DNA of 64,000 bases, taken from assembly GCF_900115005.1 (NCBI RefSeq), contig NZ_FOUY01000001.1, positions 186,001 to 250,000 on the forward strand, read 5' to 3'. The position numbers and the translations under genes were made by a program. The DNA comes from Pseudonocardia ammonioxydans. Lineage in GTDB: Bacteria; Actinomycetota; Actinomycetes; Mycobacteriales; Pseudonocardiaceae. The notes under the pieces were generated by a model. That model was not told the DNA's origin, ran no database searches, and saw only the letters and a list, made by a program, of their open reading frames with translations. Of this stretch, positions 16,775-26,339 are shown piece after piece. Numbering within the stretch: position 1 is the stretch's first letter; the number at the start of each line of letters is the position of its first letter.

Positions 16775-18055
16775 TCACCCCTGCACCCGGGCGCGGAACT
16801 CGGCCCGGGCCTCGTCGTAGGCGCCCAGCAGGGCGTCGGTGCTGCGGTCCCAGGAGAAGTGGTGGGCGTGCGTCGCGGCGACCGCGGCCATCCGCTCGCG
16901 GCGGTCCGGGTCCAGCGCCAGCTCCCCGAGCGCGTCGGCCCAGTCGGAGATGTCGTGCCCGGTCACCAGCAGCCCGGACCGGCCCTCCGCGACCGCGACC
17001 GGCAGCCCACCCACCCGGGTCGCGACGACCGGCGTCCCGCAGGCCTGCGCCTCCAGCGCGACCAGGCCGAACGACTCGTTGTGGCTGGGGACTGCGACGA
17101 CGTCGGCCGCCCGGTAGACCGTCACCAGCTCGTCGCCGCCGCGCGGCGGCAGGAACCGGACGACGTCGGTGATCCCGAGCTCGGCGGCCAGCTCCTGCAG
17201 CGACGTCGGTTCGGCCAGCCCGGACCCGGACGGGCCACCCGCGACCAGCACCACCAGCCGGTCACGCAGCGACGGTGCCCGGGTGAGCAGCTCGGCGGCG
17301 GCGCGCAGCAGCACGTCCGGGGCCTTGAGCCGCTGGATCCGCCCGACGAACGCCAGCACGACCGAGTCGGGCCGCAGGCCCAGCGTGGCGCGTGCGGCCG
17401 CCCGGTCGCCCGGCCGGAACCGGTCGGTGTCGACCCCGGGCGGGATCGTGACGGTGCGGCGCGGGTCCGCGTCGTAGAGGTCGATCAGCTGCTTCGACTC
17501 GATCTCGGTGTTCGCGACGAGCCGGTCCGCCTCGGCGACGACCTGGTCCTCGCCGATCACCCGTACCCGCGGTTCCGGGGTGTCCCCTGCAGCGAGCGCG
17601 GCGTTCTTGACCCGGGCCAGGGTGTGCGCGGTGTGCACCAGCGGCACCCCCCAGCGGTCCCGGGCCAGCCACCCGACCTGGCCGGAGAGCCAGTAGTGCG
17701 AGTGGACGACGTCGTACCAGCCGGGGTCGTGCCGGGCCTCCGCCCGCAGGACACCGGCGGTGAACGCGCACAGCTGGCTGGGCAGGTCGTGCTTGCCGAG
17801 GCCCTCGAACGGGCCGGCCGCCACGAACCGCACGGTCGCCCCCGGTGCGAGCTCCACCGAGGGGGGCTGGTCCGACGACGTGGCGCGGGTGAAGATCTCG
17901 ACCTCGACGCCGCGGCGGGCCATCCTGATCGCGGTCTGGGCGACGTAGACGTTCATGCCGCCGGCGTCGCCGGTGCCGGGCTGCTCGGTGGGGGACGTGT
18001 GCACGGAGAGCACTGCGACCCGGCGCGGCAGCCCGATCGAGCCGTCGGATGTCAC
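16775..18055 (-). CDS. mshA: D-inositol-3-phosphate glycosyltransferase
   Basis: 426 residues from GTG 18055, which overlaps the upstream stop (GTGA). It is a GT4 glycosyltransferase: [20 protein letters not shown] with the nucleotide-sugar loop, [47 protein letters not shown], and the donor E-x7-E region [19 protein letters not shown]. These are the conserved blocks of MshA, which joins UDP-GlcNAc to 1D-myo-inositol 3-phosphate, the first step of mycothiol synthesis in the cytosol. It marks the organism as a mycothiol-making actinobacterium. Confidence 0.95.
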   Translation of the reverse strand: MTSDGSIGLPRRVAVLSVHTSPTEQPGTGDAGGMNVYVAQTAIRMARRGVEVEIFTRATSSDQPPSVELAPGATVRFVAAGPFEGLGKHDLPSQLCAFTAGVLRAEARHDPGWYDVVHSHYWLSGQVGWLARDRWGVPLVHTAHTLARVKNAALAAGDTPEPRVRVIGEDQVVAEADRLVANTEIESKQLIDLYDADPRRTVTIPPGVDTDRFRPGDRAAARATLGLRPDSVVLAFVGRIQRLKAPDVLLRAAAELLTRAPSLRDRLVVLVAGGPSGSGLAEPTSLQELAAELGITDVVRFLPPRGGDELVTVYRAADVVAVPSHNESFGLVALEAQACGTPVVATRVGGLPVAVAEGRSGLLVTGHDISDWADALGELALDPDRRERMAAVAATHAHHFSWDRSTDALLGAYDEARAEFRARVQG

Positions 18056-20862
18056 GGGATCATCCTGGCACGCCGCTCGGCGGCCAGTGCGGCCACCAGC
18101 GCCCGCAGCGGGTCCGCCGCGTGCCAGGCACCGTCGGTGCCCGGCCAGGCCGCGACGGTGACGGACCCGCCGCCGTCGAGGTCGACGACCAGCTCGTCGT
18201 GCACCTGCAGCGCGCCCTGCGGGGGTGCGGCACCGACCGCACGGCAGGCCAGCACCACCTCCGGAAGTGTGGTCCACATCACGGTCCGGCCGCCGCCGCG
18301 GACCGTTCCGGTGACCCGGTCGGACGCGAGCGGGAGGTCGAGGAGCTCGGCGACGGTGTCCGGGTCGTCCCCGCCCGGGACGGCGGGGGTGTCGCCGAGC
18401 GCGGGCAGCACCCACGGCGCGTCGAGGACGACGGCGTGGTCGGCCGGCGCGACCGCACCGGTCAGCACCCGGACGTGCCCGGGCGGGTCCAGGTCGTCGA
18501 GGCTCAGCACCCCGCCGGTGCAGGCGGCGGCGAGCGCGGTGTGCGCGGCTCCGGCGACGTCCCCGGTCACCGGGCGGTCCGGGTCGGCGAGCCGGTCGAG
18601 CAGTTCCACGGCCTCGTCCGGCCCGCTCAGCTCGATCCCCGCGCGCACCCCGATCGCGGCGAGCACGGTCTCGTCGACACCGGCCAGGTCCGGGACCGGG
18701 TCGTACAGCCCGGCCAGCGACGACGCCGACCGCAGCCGCCAGGTCGACGGCAGCCGGCCGCCGATGCGCACATTCCGCCCGAGCCACCACGCGGTGTAGC
18801 CGGTGAGCATCGCGGCCCGGGTCTCCCGGTCCGCCGCCAGCAGGGCCAGCGCCTCCGGCCACCGGTCGTCGTCGACGAGGTCGAGGTCGCGGACGGCCGG
18901 GCTCTCGTCGAGCGTGTCGAGACCGCTCTCGTAGACGTCACCGTCGTGCAGCACCCGGGGGTCGAACGCCACGACGGTGAACCGGTCCAGCACCCCGGCC
19001 GCGACCAGGGCGTCGGTCCCGGCATCGCGCCACTCGGCACCCAGGACCCCGACCGGCGCGTCCGGGTCGAGGAGCCCGCGCACGGCCGCGGTGGGCAGGA
19101 CGAGCTCGTCGGCCCGGGCCGGCCTGCCCTCCTCGTCGGTGAGGGCGAGTGCCCCGAAGCGGTTGTCCGGTGCCGCCGAGGGGGCGTCGAGCAGCGCCAG
19201 CACGGCGCGGGCCAGCGGGACGGTGTCCAGCCCGGCCTCGGCGTCGTCGACGGACCGGGCGACGGCCTCGTGCAGCGCGGGCTCGGCGAGCAGCGTCCCG
19301 GCGTCGGCCTCGGCGGCACCGAGCCGGCGCAGCAGCGGGTGCACCGCGTCCGGGTGCGCGAAGCGCAGCTCCGGGACCAGCGGGGCGTCCTCGCCGGCGA
19401 CGAGCACCGACGCCGGCCCCGGGACCAGGCGCCCGTCGGCGAGCGGGACGGGCAGCGCACCGAGCTCGGCGGCCAGCCCCGGGACGGTGTCGACGGCCGG
19501 GGCCAGCGCGGCGTAGACCTGCCGCCACCAGGACGGGTCGGCGTCGACGCCGGTGAGCCGCTCGGCGAGGTCGGCCGGGCCGACCCGGCCGACGTCCAGC
19601 CCGGGCGGTGGGACGACCCCGGACGCGACGAGCCGCTCGAAGGCCGGGTCGGCCGCGGCGAGCAGCCCGGGGAGCCCGGCCGTGCCGTCGGGGCCGTGGG
19701 TGTCACCGGCCGCGCCGCCGAGGTCGAGCCACTCGGCGCGGTCCGGGGCGAGGTCCGCACCGCCGGTGCCCGCGGGCAGCCAGGCGGTGCGGGCGAGCTC
19801 GGCGCCGATCGCCTCGCGCAGCCACCCGTCCAGCGGGGACCGCGGGAACGCCGGCTCCGGGACCAGCGCCGTGCGGTGCTCCGGCGCGACCGCCCGGACC
19901 AGCTCGGCGTAGGCCCGGGCGGCCGCGGTGACCAGCTCGGCGGTGGCCGGGTCGTCGGGCCGGATCCGCCGCCGGTCGGGGTCGAGCGGGAACGGCGCGA
20001 TCAGCCGGGCCGGCAGCGACAGCTGCTCGGCGCTCGGGGTCGGGGCGTGCAGCACCTCCCCGGCGTCGGCGGCGAACGGGGCCGGACGGTCGTTCTCGTG
20101 AGGGAGCGCCCAGCGGACCCCCGCGCCGCCCGCCACGAGCCACGCGGTGTCGTCGATCCGGACCCGGCCGCCGCCGAGGTCGGTGCGGGTGATCACGTCC
20201 GCCCCGGCGGTGACCCGTTCCAGCCCGGGCAGGGCGAGCAGCAGGTCGCCACAGCTGCGCGCGAGCTCGTCGAGCAGGGCGTGCGGGTCGGCGGAGTCCG
20301 GGCGCAGCCGCACCTCGGTCGCGTATCCGGCGGGCGGTGGTTCCTCCTCGACCGGCCAGACCAGCCGCAGCACCGGTACCCGCGGGTCCCGGGCCAGCTC
20401 CTCGGCCGCCGCGCCGCCCAGCGCGGCCACCTCGGCGGCCGTCCGGGACGCGGAGAACGCGACCGCACCCGCGGCCGTCACCAGGCGGGGTTCGGAGCTG
20501 ACGGCCGGCACGGCCGCGAAGCCGACGCCGAACCGCCCCGTCGCACCGGCGGCGTCCCGCTTCGCCGAGGCCCGCAGCGCGGCCAGGGCGGCGACCCCGG
20601 CGGCGTCCAGCGGCGCCCCGGTGTTCGCGATCCGCAGCTCGCCGTCGTGCACGCGGGCGTGCACCCGGCCGGGCACCCCTGCGGCGACGGCGGCGTCGGC
20701 CGCGTTCTGCAGCAGCTCGACGACCCAGGTGCCGGCGTAGCCGCCGCCGCGCAGGTCGTCCTCGGTGTTGACGTCCTCCCGGAACCGGGTCGGCGACGAC
20801 GACCACGCCGCGAGCACGCCCTCGCGCAGCGCCGCGGTGCCGAAGGGGTCGGGGGTGCTCAG
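18052..20862 (-). CDS. Sacsin N-terminal ATPase-like (Hsp90/GHKL) protein
   Basis: About 936 residues. The N-terminal 200 residues form an Hsp90-like GHKL ATPase: [18 protein letters not shown] (N box), [13 protein letters not shown], and [14 protein letters not shown]. The rest is Ala/Asp-rich without a named domain. The conserved start [10 protein letters not shown] lies directly after a CTG at 20862-20860 that overlaps the upstream stop (CTGA); no ATG, GTG or TTG is available at that spot. The first GTG is at 20817, which would delete 15 conserved-looking residues. It sits between DUF3027 and mshA, in one overlapping operon. A chaperone-like role is suspected from homology only. Confidence 0.8.
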   Translation of the reverse strand: MSTPDPFGTAALREGVLAAWSSSPTRFREDVNTEDDLRGGGYAGTWVVELLQNAADAAVAAGVPGRVHARVHDGELRIANTGAPLDAAGVAALAALRASAKRDAAGATGRFGVGFAAVPAVSSEPRLVTAAGAVAFSASRTAAEVAALGGAAAEELARDPRVPVLRLVWPVEEEPPPAGYATEVRLRPDSADPHALLDELARSCGDLLLALPGLERVTAGADVITRTDLGGGRVRIDDTAWLVAGGAGVRWALPHENDRPAPFAADAGEVLHAPTPSAEQLSLPARLIAPFPLDPDRRRIRPDDPATAELVTAAARAYAELVRAVAPEHRTALVPEPAFPRSPLDGWLREAIGAELARTAWLPAGTGGADLAPDRAEWLDLGGAAGDTHGPDGTAGLPGLLAAADPAFERLVASGVVPPPGLDVGRVGPADLAERLTGVDADPSWWRQVYAALAPAVDTVPGLAAELGALPVPLADGRLVPGPASVLVAGEDAPLVPELRFAHPDAVHPLLRRLGAAEADAGTLLAEPALHEAVARSVDDAEAGLDTVPLARAVLALLDAPSAAPDNRFGALALTDEEGRPARADELVLPTAAVRGLLDPDAPVGVLGAEWRDAGTDALVAAGVLDRFTVVAFDPRVLHDGDVYESGLDTLDESPAVRDLDLVDDDRWPEALALLAADRETRAAMLTGYTAWWLGRNVRIGGRLPSTWRLRSASSLAGLYDPVPDLAGVDETVLAAIGVRAGIELSGPDEAVELLDRLADPDRPVTGDVAGAAHTALAAACTGGVLSLDDLDPPGHVRVLTGAVAPADHAVVLDAPWVLPALGDTPAVPGGDDPDTVAELLDLPLASDRVTGTVRGGGRTVMWTTLPEVVLACRAVGAAPPQGALQVHDELVVDLDGGGSVTVAAWPGTDGAWHAADPLRALVAALAAERRARMIP

Positions 20863-21677
20863 GACCCCGCGCCGACCGGCTCGAGGTCCACGCCGTCGTC
20901 GTAGACCAGGGCGGAGACGTACACCGGGGATCCGGACGGCTCGCCCACCGACGAGTGCGCGCCGCAGCCGAACCCGACCGCGACGACCTGGCCGTCCGCC
21001 GGGGCCGAGCCGTTGGCACACACCCCGAACGCACCGCGCAGCGCGCCGGCCAGCGGCACCAGGAACCCGCAGGTCCCGCAGGACGCCGGCGCGGAGCGGG
21101 CGAGGTCGGCGGCGGGCCCGCGCTCGCCGTGCTGCCAGCGCTCGGCGGCGGCGCGACGACCCTCGGCGGAGAGCACGCGCTCGCGGCCCAGCCCGGCCTC
21201 GCGGGCGAGCTCGTCGACCGCCGGGTCGCCGGAGTCGAGGTAGCCGGGGACCAGGCGCGGGTCGTCGGCCGGGGTCGGCAGCAGGTCGCCCGGCTTGAAG
21301 TCGTCGGGCCGGACCCGCTGGTCCCACGGCACCCAGTCGGGCGCGACGAGCGCGGTCGCCCCGGGCAGCAGCACCGACTCCGAGACGGTGACCGGCGCGT
21401 CCTCGCCCGCGCTGGCCACCGTGATCGCCCAGCGCCAGCCGCGGTAGCCGGCCAGCTCGGCGGCGAACGAATGGGTGACCGAGCCGTCGTCCTCGGCGGT
21501 GGCGCCCAGGTACTCGCCCACGGCGGCGACGGCGGCGGACCCGCCCAGCTCGTCGGCGGCCTCGTCGGCCGCGGCCGAGCGTGCGGTCTCCACCGCGTCG
21601 AACAGCTGGGACGGTGCCGGGCGCGGCTCGGGCGCAGCGGGCCCCTCGGTGGAGGCCGTCTCCTCACCAGCAGTCAC
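20859..21677 (-). CDS. DUF3027 domain-containing protein
   Basis: 272 residues from GTG 21677. An acidic N-terminus precedes GYRGWRWAITVASAGEDAPV, VLLPGATALVAPDWVPWDQR and VRPDDFKPGDLLP, the core of DUF3027. A second part has CGTCGFLVPLAGALRGAFGV plus later Cys (VCANG, GFGCGAHSSVGEPSGSPVY), consistent with a metal-binding unit. Function unknown; widely conserved in actinobacteria (Rv0877 in M. tuberculosis, from memory). Its stop overlaps the CTG start of the sacsin-type gene, so it heads the DUF3027-sacsin-mshA-ybjN operon. Confidence 0.85.
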   Translation of the reverse strand: MTAGEETASTEGPAAPEPRPAPSQLFDAVETARSAAADEAADELGGSAAVAAVGEYLGATAEDDGSVTHSFAAELAGYRGWRWAITVASAGEDAPVTVSESVLLPGATALVAPDWVPWDQRVRPDDFKPGDLLPTPADDPRLVPGYLDSGDPAVDELAREAGLGRERVLSAEGRRAAAERWQHGERGPAADLARSAPASCGTCGFLVPLAGALRGAFGVCANGSAPADGQVVAVGFGCGAHSSVGEPSGSPVYVSALVYDDGVDLEPVGAGS

Positions 21678-21716
21678 CTCACCAGTGTGCCACCCGGCCC
21701 CGGGCATCCTGGGCCG

Positions 21717-22529
21717 GTGCCCACCCGCGCCCGAGGCCGTCCCGTCGCACTGCTGCTCCTGCTCCCCGTCGTGCTGGCCGCCTGTGGCACCGCCGCACCG
21801 GCGTCCGGGACCGGTGACGTCCCCGTGGTCCGGCCGGAGGTGCTCGCCGAGCTGCCGCACGACCCGGCCGCGTTCAGCCAGGGCCTCGAGCTGCACGACG
21901 GCACCCTCTACGAGGGCACCGGCCGGGTCGGCGAGTCCGAGATCCGCGCCCTGGACCCGGTGACCGGGGCCGTCCGGGCGGCGACCCCGCTGCCGCCGTC
22001 GTACTTCGGGGAGGGGATCACGGTCCTCGACGACCGGATCTGGCAGCTGACGTGGAAGGACGGGGTGGCGATCGAGTGGGACCGGGCGACCCTGCGGCCG
22101 CGCCGCGAGGTCCCGGTCGACGGCGAGGGCTGGGGGCTCTGCCACACCGGCTCCGGGGACGGGAGCGCGCCGGGCCGGGTCGTGCGGTCCGACGGCACCG
22201 ACCGGCTGTACTTCCACGAGCCGGCCGACCTGGCCGGGACCGGCTCGGTCGCGGTCACCCTGGACGGCGAGCCGCTGAGCGAGCTGAACGAGCTGGAGTG
22301 CGTCGGCGGCCGGGTGTGGGCGAACGTGTGGCAGACCGACCGGATCGTGCGGATCGACCCGGCGACCGGGGTGGTCGACCTCGTCGTCGACGCCGCGGGG
22401 CTGCTGGACCCGGCCCGGCGATCGGGTGCCGACGTGCTGAACGGCATCGCGCACGTCACCGGCGACGAGTACCTGCTGACCGGGAAGCTGTGGCCCGCGA
22501 CCTACCGGGTACGGCTGCCCGGGGCCTGA
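21717..22529 (+). CDS. Glutaminyl-peptide cyclotransferase-family lipoprotein
   Basis: 270 residues from GTG 21717. A lipoprotein signal (RARGRPVALLLLLPVVLAAC, lipobox Cys at about residue 22) puts it on the outer face of the membrane. The body is a beta-propeller of the plant-type glutaminyl cyclotransferase family: LPHDPAAFSQGLELHDGTLY, YEGTGRVGESEIRALDP, GEGITVLDDRIWQLTWKDGV and LNELECVGGRVWANVWQTDR. Family members form N-terminal pyroglutamate on peptides; the bacterial in-vivo role is unclear. Divergent from the DUF3027 gene with only 39 bases between starts. Confidence 0.85.
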   Translation: MPTRARGRPVALLLLLPVVLAACGTAAPASGTGDVPVVRPEVLAELPHDPAAFSQGLELHDGTLYEGTGRVGESEIRALDPVTGAVRAATPLPPSYFGEGITVLDDRIWQLTWKDGVAIEWDRATLRPRREVPVDGEGWGLCHTGSGDGSAPGRVVRSDGTDRLYFHEPADLAGTGSVAVTLDGEPLSELNELECVGGRVWANVWQTDRIVRIDPATGVVDLVVDAAGLLDPARRSGADVLNGIAHVTGDEYLLTGKLWPATYRVRLPGA

Positions 22530-22641
22530 CCGGGTTCCGGCGCTGCCCGCTCCCCTCGGTTGTGTCGGTCGGCTGTGCCGGTTGCCCTCGGCCCTGCCGG
22601 TTGCCCTCGGAACTGTCGGTCCCGCTCGGCACAATGAACCC

Positions 22642-24267
22642 GTGGCAGGCAACCCGTTCCGGCGCCGCCGGACCCGCGCGGCCGGGCCGTCGCACCGCGG
22701 CGACCCCACCGGGCGGTCCCGGCCGACCCCTCCGGGCGCACGGACCACTCCGATCGCCTCGGACGCGACGCTGCGCCGCGAGCGGCCCGTGAGCGGGGAG
22801 GAACCCGCCCCGGACCGGGCCGGGCGGACCGGGCAGGCAGGGCAGTCGGGGCAGGCTGGGCAGTCAGGGCAGGCAGGGCACACGGAGCAGCCGGAACAGC
22901 CGGGGCCGCGGAAGCTGACCGTCACCCGGGTGGCCGTGCACCGCACCCGGGAGCTGAGCGGGCGGGCGGTCGCGCTGTTCCGGCGGGCCGCCACGGCCGA
23001 CGGTGCGGACCGCTCGGGGCTCACCGCGCTCACCTACGCCACGATGCTCACCTACGCGCTCGACGCCGCGGTGGCCGTCGCCCTGGCGAACACGCTGTTC
23101 TTCGCGGCCGCGACCGCGGAGTCGACGGCCAACGTCGCGCTCTACCTGGCGATCACCGTCGCCCCGTTCGCGCTGGTCGCGCCGGTCATCGGTCCGGCGC
23201 TGGACCGGCTGCAGCGGGGCAGGCGGATCGCGATGGCGGTGTCCTGTGCCGGGCGCAGCGCCCTGGCCGTGGTCCTGGTGTTCCAGCTCGACACCTGGCT
23301 GCTGTACCCGGCGGCGCTCGGGATCATGGTGCTGAGCAAGTCGTTCCTGGTGCTCAAGGCCGCGGTGACCCCGCGGGTGCTGCCGTCGTCGATCACCCTG
23401 GCGACCACGAACTCCCGGCTGACGACGTTCGGCATGGCCGCGGGAGGGGTCGCCGGTGCGGTGGCCGCGGGTGCCGCGTGGACCTTCGGCTCCGCCGGCG
23501 CCCTGTACTGGACGGCGGCGCTCGGCCTCGTGGGCGCGGTGCTGTGCCTGCGCATCCCGCGGTGGGTCGAGTCCACGACCGGCGAGGTCCCGGCTGCGGT
23601 ACCGGCGGCGCGCCGCGGGTCGGCCCGGCCGAAGGTCCCCGCCACCCGGTCGGTGCTGGTCGCGTTGTGGGGCACCAGCGCGGTCCGCGTGCTGACCGGT
23701 TTCCTGACGCTGTTCGTCGCGTTCGTGGTGAAGTCGGGCACCGAGCACGCCCCGGACGGCGACCCGGCCCGCCAGGTGATCGTGATCGGCCTGGTCGGCG
23801 CCGCGGCCGGGGCGGGGCTGTTCCTCGGCAACGCCGTCGGCGCCCGCAGCCGGTTCGGCTCGGTCGAACCGGTGGTGCTGACGGCCGCGGGGGCCGCCCT
23901 GCTGGCCGCGGCCGGTGCGGCGCTGCTGCCCGGCGTCCCGGCCGCCGTGGTCGCGGCGCTGGTGGCGTCCACGGCGAGCGCCCTGGCGAAGGTGTGCCTG
24001 GACGCGGTGGTCCAGCGGGACCTGCCCGAGCACGCCCGGGCGTCGGCGTTCGGGCGCTCGGAGACGGTGCTGCAGCTGGCCTGGGTGCTGGGCGGCGCGA
24101 TCGGCGTGCTGGCGCCGCACGACACGTTCCGCACCGGGTTCGTGATCGTCGCCGGTGTGGTCGCGGTGTTCGGTGCGCAGGCGGGGGCGATCCGGCGGGG
24201 CGCGACGCTGGTCCCGGGCCTCGGGCCCCGCGCCGCACCGCCCGCGCCGGCGCCCACGGCGCGCTGA
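22642..24267 (+). CDS. MFS-type transporter-like membrane protein with low-complexity N-terminus
   Basis: About 541 residues from GTG 22642. The first 90 or so residues are hydrophilic and include a tandem GQAGQSGQAGQSGQAGH run. The rest has about 12 hydrophobic helices, with GPALDRLQRGRRIAMAVSCA as the MFS loop 2-3 signature, and HARASAFGRSETVLQLAWVL late in the protein. It matches the conserved actinobacterial MFS protein found beside DUF2771 and DUF3027 genes (Rv0876c-like, from memory). Substrate unknown. A 20-bp imperfect tandem repeat (22573-22612) precedes the gene. The start is uncertain because the N-terminus is poorly conserved. Confidence 0.75.
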   Translation: MAGNPFRRRRTRAAGPSHRGDPTGRSRPTPPGARTTPIASDATLRRERPVSGEEPAPDRAGRTGQAGQSGQAGQSGQAGHTEQPEQPGPRKLTVTRVAVHRTRELSGRAVALFRRAATADGADRSGLTALTYATMLTYALDAAVAVALANTLFFAAATAESTANVALYLAITVAPFALVAPVIGPALDRLQRGRRIAMAVSCAGRSALAVVLVFQLDTWLLYPAALGIMVLSKSFLVLKAAVTPRVLPSSITLATTNSRLTTFGMAAGGVAGAVAAGAAWTFGSAGALYWTAALGLVGAVLCLRIPRWVESTTGEVPAAVPAARRGSARPKVPATRSVLVALWGTSAVRVLTGFLTLFVAFVVKSGTEHAPDGDPARQVIVIGLVGAAAGAGLFLGNAVGARSRFGSVEPVVLTAAGAALLAAAGAALLPGVPAAVVAALVASTASALAKVCLDAVVQRDLPEHARASAFGRSETVLQLAWVLGGAIGVLAPHDTFRTGFVIVAGVVAVFGAQAGAIRRGATLVPGLGPRAAPPAPAPTAR

Positions 24268-24297
24268 CCCGGCCGGCGGGGTCCGTAGGCTGGCGGT

Positions 24298-24801
24298 GTG
24301 ATCACCTGCCGCCGACGGTCCGCCCGGGCGCTCGCCGGGTTGCTCGCCGTGGCCGCCGTCCTGCTCACTGGGTGCTCGAGCGCCCCACCGACGGTCACCT
24401 TCGAGATCGCCGGGAACGCGCTGACCGCTGCCCCGACGCAGTTCTGCGACAACGCGATGGAGGACTGCACCGACGACCCGAACGCGCGGGTCACGGCCGC
24501 GGTCGCGCCGGGCACCCCGATCCGGATCGCGGTGCCCGAGGAGGTGTCGTCCGGCCCCTGGCAGGTGGCCTACGCGTTCACCCGCGGCGACGACCCGGAA
24601 CCGGTCCAGCAGCGCAGCGAGATCGCCACGGCGGACTCGCGCACCGAGTTCACGCTGAACCTGCCCGAGCCGACGGATCAGCTGGTCACCGCCCAGGTGC
24701 AGCTCTTCGGCCCGGCCCCGGCGATCGACCCGCAGACCCAGCAGCTGCAGTTCCCGGTCCGCGCGACCTGGGTGCTGGTCGGCGAGCAGCCGCAACCCTG
24801 A
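24298..24801 (+). CDS. DUF2771 lipoprotein
   Basis: 167 residues, GTG 24298. Signal peptide RSARALAGLLAVAAVLLTGC with a lipobox Cys at about residue 25. The mature part contains TVTFEIAGNALTAAPTQFCD and DCTDDPNARVTAAVAPGTPI, two Cys that could pair, and a C-terminal beta-rich half ending FPVRATWVLVGEQ. This is the DUF2771 pattern (Rv0875c-like). Same strand as the MFS gene, 30 bases downstream, probably one operon. Function unknown; an extracytoplasmic lipoprotein. Confidence 0.8.
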   Translation: MITCRRRSARALAGLLAVAAVLLTGCSSAPPTVTFEIAGNALTAAPTQFCDNAMEDCTDDPNARVTAAVAPGTPIRIAVPEEVSSGPWQVAYAFTRGDDPEPVQQRSEIATADSRTEFTLNLPEPTDQLVTAQVQLFGPAPAIDPQTQQLQFPVRATWVLVGEQPQP

Positions 24802-24802
24802 C

Positions 24803-25747
24803 TCACGGGACGGCCGGGGCCCCCAGCAGCAGCCGGGCCAGTGCCGCGTCGGAGTCGGCGAGGGCGTCGCGGTCCCAGGTCGACGCGGTGACCAGCAGCT
24901 CGTCGGCCCCGGTGCGCTCCACCAGGTCGTCGAGTCCCTCGGCGACGGTGTCCGGGTCGCCGGCGATGGTGCGGGCGCGGGCCGCCGCCACGATCTCGCG
25001 CTGACGGCGGGTCAGGGCCCGGTCCGGGTCCGGTGGTTCCAGCGGCGGGAACGCACCGGTCGTCCGGGCCGCGGCCAGTGCCCAGGCCTCGGACAGCGCC
25101 AGGTCGGGGTGGCCCACCAGGACGTCGGCGGACACCAGCAGCCGCGCGGCGTCCCCGGCGCGGGCGCGGTAGCGGTCGAGGGCGGCCCGGTCGTCGAGCA
25201 CCGGCCCGCCGACCACGGCCGGCAGCCCCAGCTCCCCGGCCAGGTCCAGGCCCGCACCGGTGGCCAGCAGGAACAGCGGGATCGGCCGGTCGGGGCGGGG
25301 CCGGGCGGTGACCGGCGCGGTGCCCTCGAGATGGGAGCGCAGCTCGTCGATCGCGGCCCGGAACGCCGCGTCGTCCGACGCGCCTGCCCGCAGGGCCCGG
25401 CGGACCGGTGCGGTGAAGCCCGGCGTCCGCCCGATCCCCAGGTCGATGCGCCCCGGATGGAGCGCGTCGAGCATCGCGGCCTGCTCGGCGACGACCAGCG
25501 GCTGGTGGTTGGGCAGCATCACGCCGCCGGAGCCGACCCGGATGGTGCCGGTCGCCGCCGCGACCGACGCCATCAGCACCGGCGGGCTGCCGGAGGCGAT
25601 CCCGGGCACGGCGTGGTGCTCGGCCACCCAGAACCGGTGGTAGCCGAGCCGTTCCGCCCGCCGGGCCCGGTCGACGGTGTGCCGCAGCGCGGCCGAGTCC
25701 GGTTCCCCGGCCCGGGTCCGCGAGCGGTCCAGCAACGACAGGCGCAC
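24803..25747 (-). CDS. LLM-class flavin-dependent oxidoreductase (luciferase-like)
   Basis: 314 residues, ATG 25747. Luciferase-like monooxygenase motifs: LSLLDRS at the N-terminus, RLGYHRFWVAEHHAVPGIAS, GTIRVGSGGVMLPNHQPLVV, HPGRIDLGIGRTPGF, and VVGGPVLDD. It is the MsnO8-type single-component form common in actinobacteria, predicted to use reduced FMN. Substrate unknown. It converges with the DUF2771 gene, with one base between stops, and is followed on its own strand by nothing nearer than that. Confidence 0.85.
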   Translation of the reverse strand: MRLSLLDRSRTRAGEPDSAALRHTVDRARRAERLGYHRFWVAEHHAVPGIASGSPPVLMASVAAATGTIRVGSGGVMLPNHQPLVVAEQAAMLDALHPGRIDLGIGRTPGFTAPVRRALRAGASDDAAFRAAIDELRSHLEGTAPVTARPRPDRPIPLFLLATGAGLDLAGELGLPAVVGGPVLDDRAALDRYRARAGDAARLLVSADVLVGHPDLALSEAWALAAARTTGAFPPLEPPDPDRALTRRQREIVAAARARTIAGDPDTVAEGLDDLVERTGADELLVTASTWDRDALADSDAALARLLLGAPAVP

Positions 25748-25789
25748 GACCGGGTCAACGCCCGGCCGGGCCCGGGCATTTCGGGCGGG

Positions 25790-26176
25790 TCAGCCGTCGA
25801 GGTCCCGGGCGACGGCGCGCACCACGTCGGCGGCCAGCTTGCACGTCTTCCGGTCGGGGTAGCGTCCGTGCCGCAACGCCGGCTGGACCTTGTTGTCCAG
25901 CAGCCGCATCATGTCCTCGATCAGGCCGTGCAGTTCCTCGGCGGGGCGCCGGGTGTTCTCCACCGCGGACGCCTGCTTCTCGACCACGCGCACGGACAGT
26001 GCCTGGGGGCCCCGACGGCCCTCGGCCATGCCGAACTCGACGCGCTGACCGGACTTGAGCGCCTCCACGCCGGACGGCAGGGCCGCCTTGCGCACGTAGA
26101 CGTCCTCACCGCCGTCCTGGGAGAGGAAGCCGAAGCCCTTCTCCGCGTCGTACCACTTCACCCTGCCGGTGGGCAC
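25790..26176 (-). CDS. cspB: CspB-like cold-shock protein with C-terminal extension
   Basis: 128 residues from GTG 26176, preceded by GAGGAG. Residues 1-65 are a cold-shock domain: [20 protein letters not shown] carries the RNP1 motif KGFGFL, and [10 protein letters not shown] the RNP2-like strand. A helical extension of about 60 residues follows ([20 protein letters not shown]). This long form matches mycobacterial CspB (Rv0871) rather than the 67-residue CspA type. It binds single-stranded RNA or DNA. Its upstream region contains a 17-bp tandem repeat. Confidence 0.85.
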   Translation of the reverse strand: MPTGRVKWYDAEKGFGFLSQDGGEDVYVRKAALPSGVEALKSGQRVEFGMAEGRRGPQALSVRVVEKQASAVENTRRPAEELHGLIEDMMRLLDNKVQPALRHGRYPDRKTCKLAADVVRAVARDLDG

Positions 26177-26240
26177 CGTGCTCCTCGATTCCTGCGCTGC
26201 TTCTGCTGCTGTGCTGCTGCGACTGGCTCGTCGTTCCGAC

Positions 26241-26274
26241 CATCCGTGCACGACAAACATCCGTGCACGACAAA
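26241..26274. repeat. 17-bp perfect tandem repeat upstream of cspB
   Basis: CATCCGTGCACGACAAA occurs twice without a gap (26241-26257 and 26258-26274), 65 bases upstream of the cspB start. Each unit contains the palindrome GTGCAC. It is well placed to be an operator or part of the 5' leader that controls cold-shock genes. Confidence 0.8.
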
Positions 26275-26339
26275 CGCGCCCGGAGAGCCGGAGGCCCCGG
26301 ACGCGTCGTCGCCATGGTACCGCGTGACAGCGGTCGCGG

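Noticed and set aside
18049..20904. Long plus-strand open frame opposite the sacsin-type gene
   Set aside because: It is a GC-driven shadow: no motifs, Arg/Gly/Pro-rich, while the minus strand has a clear GHKL ATPase.
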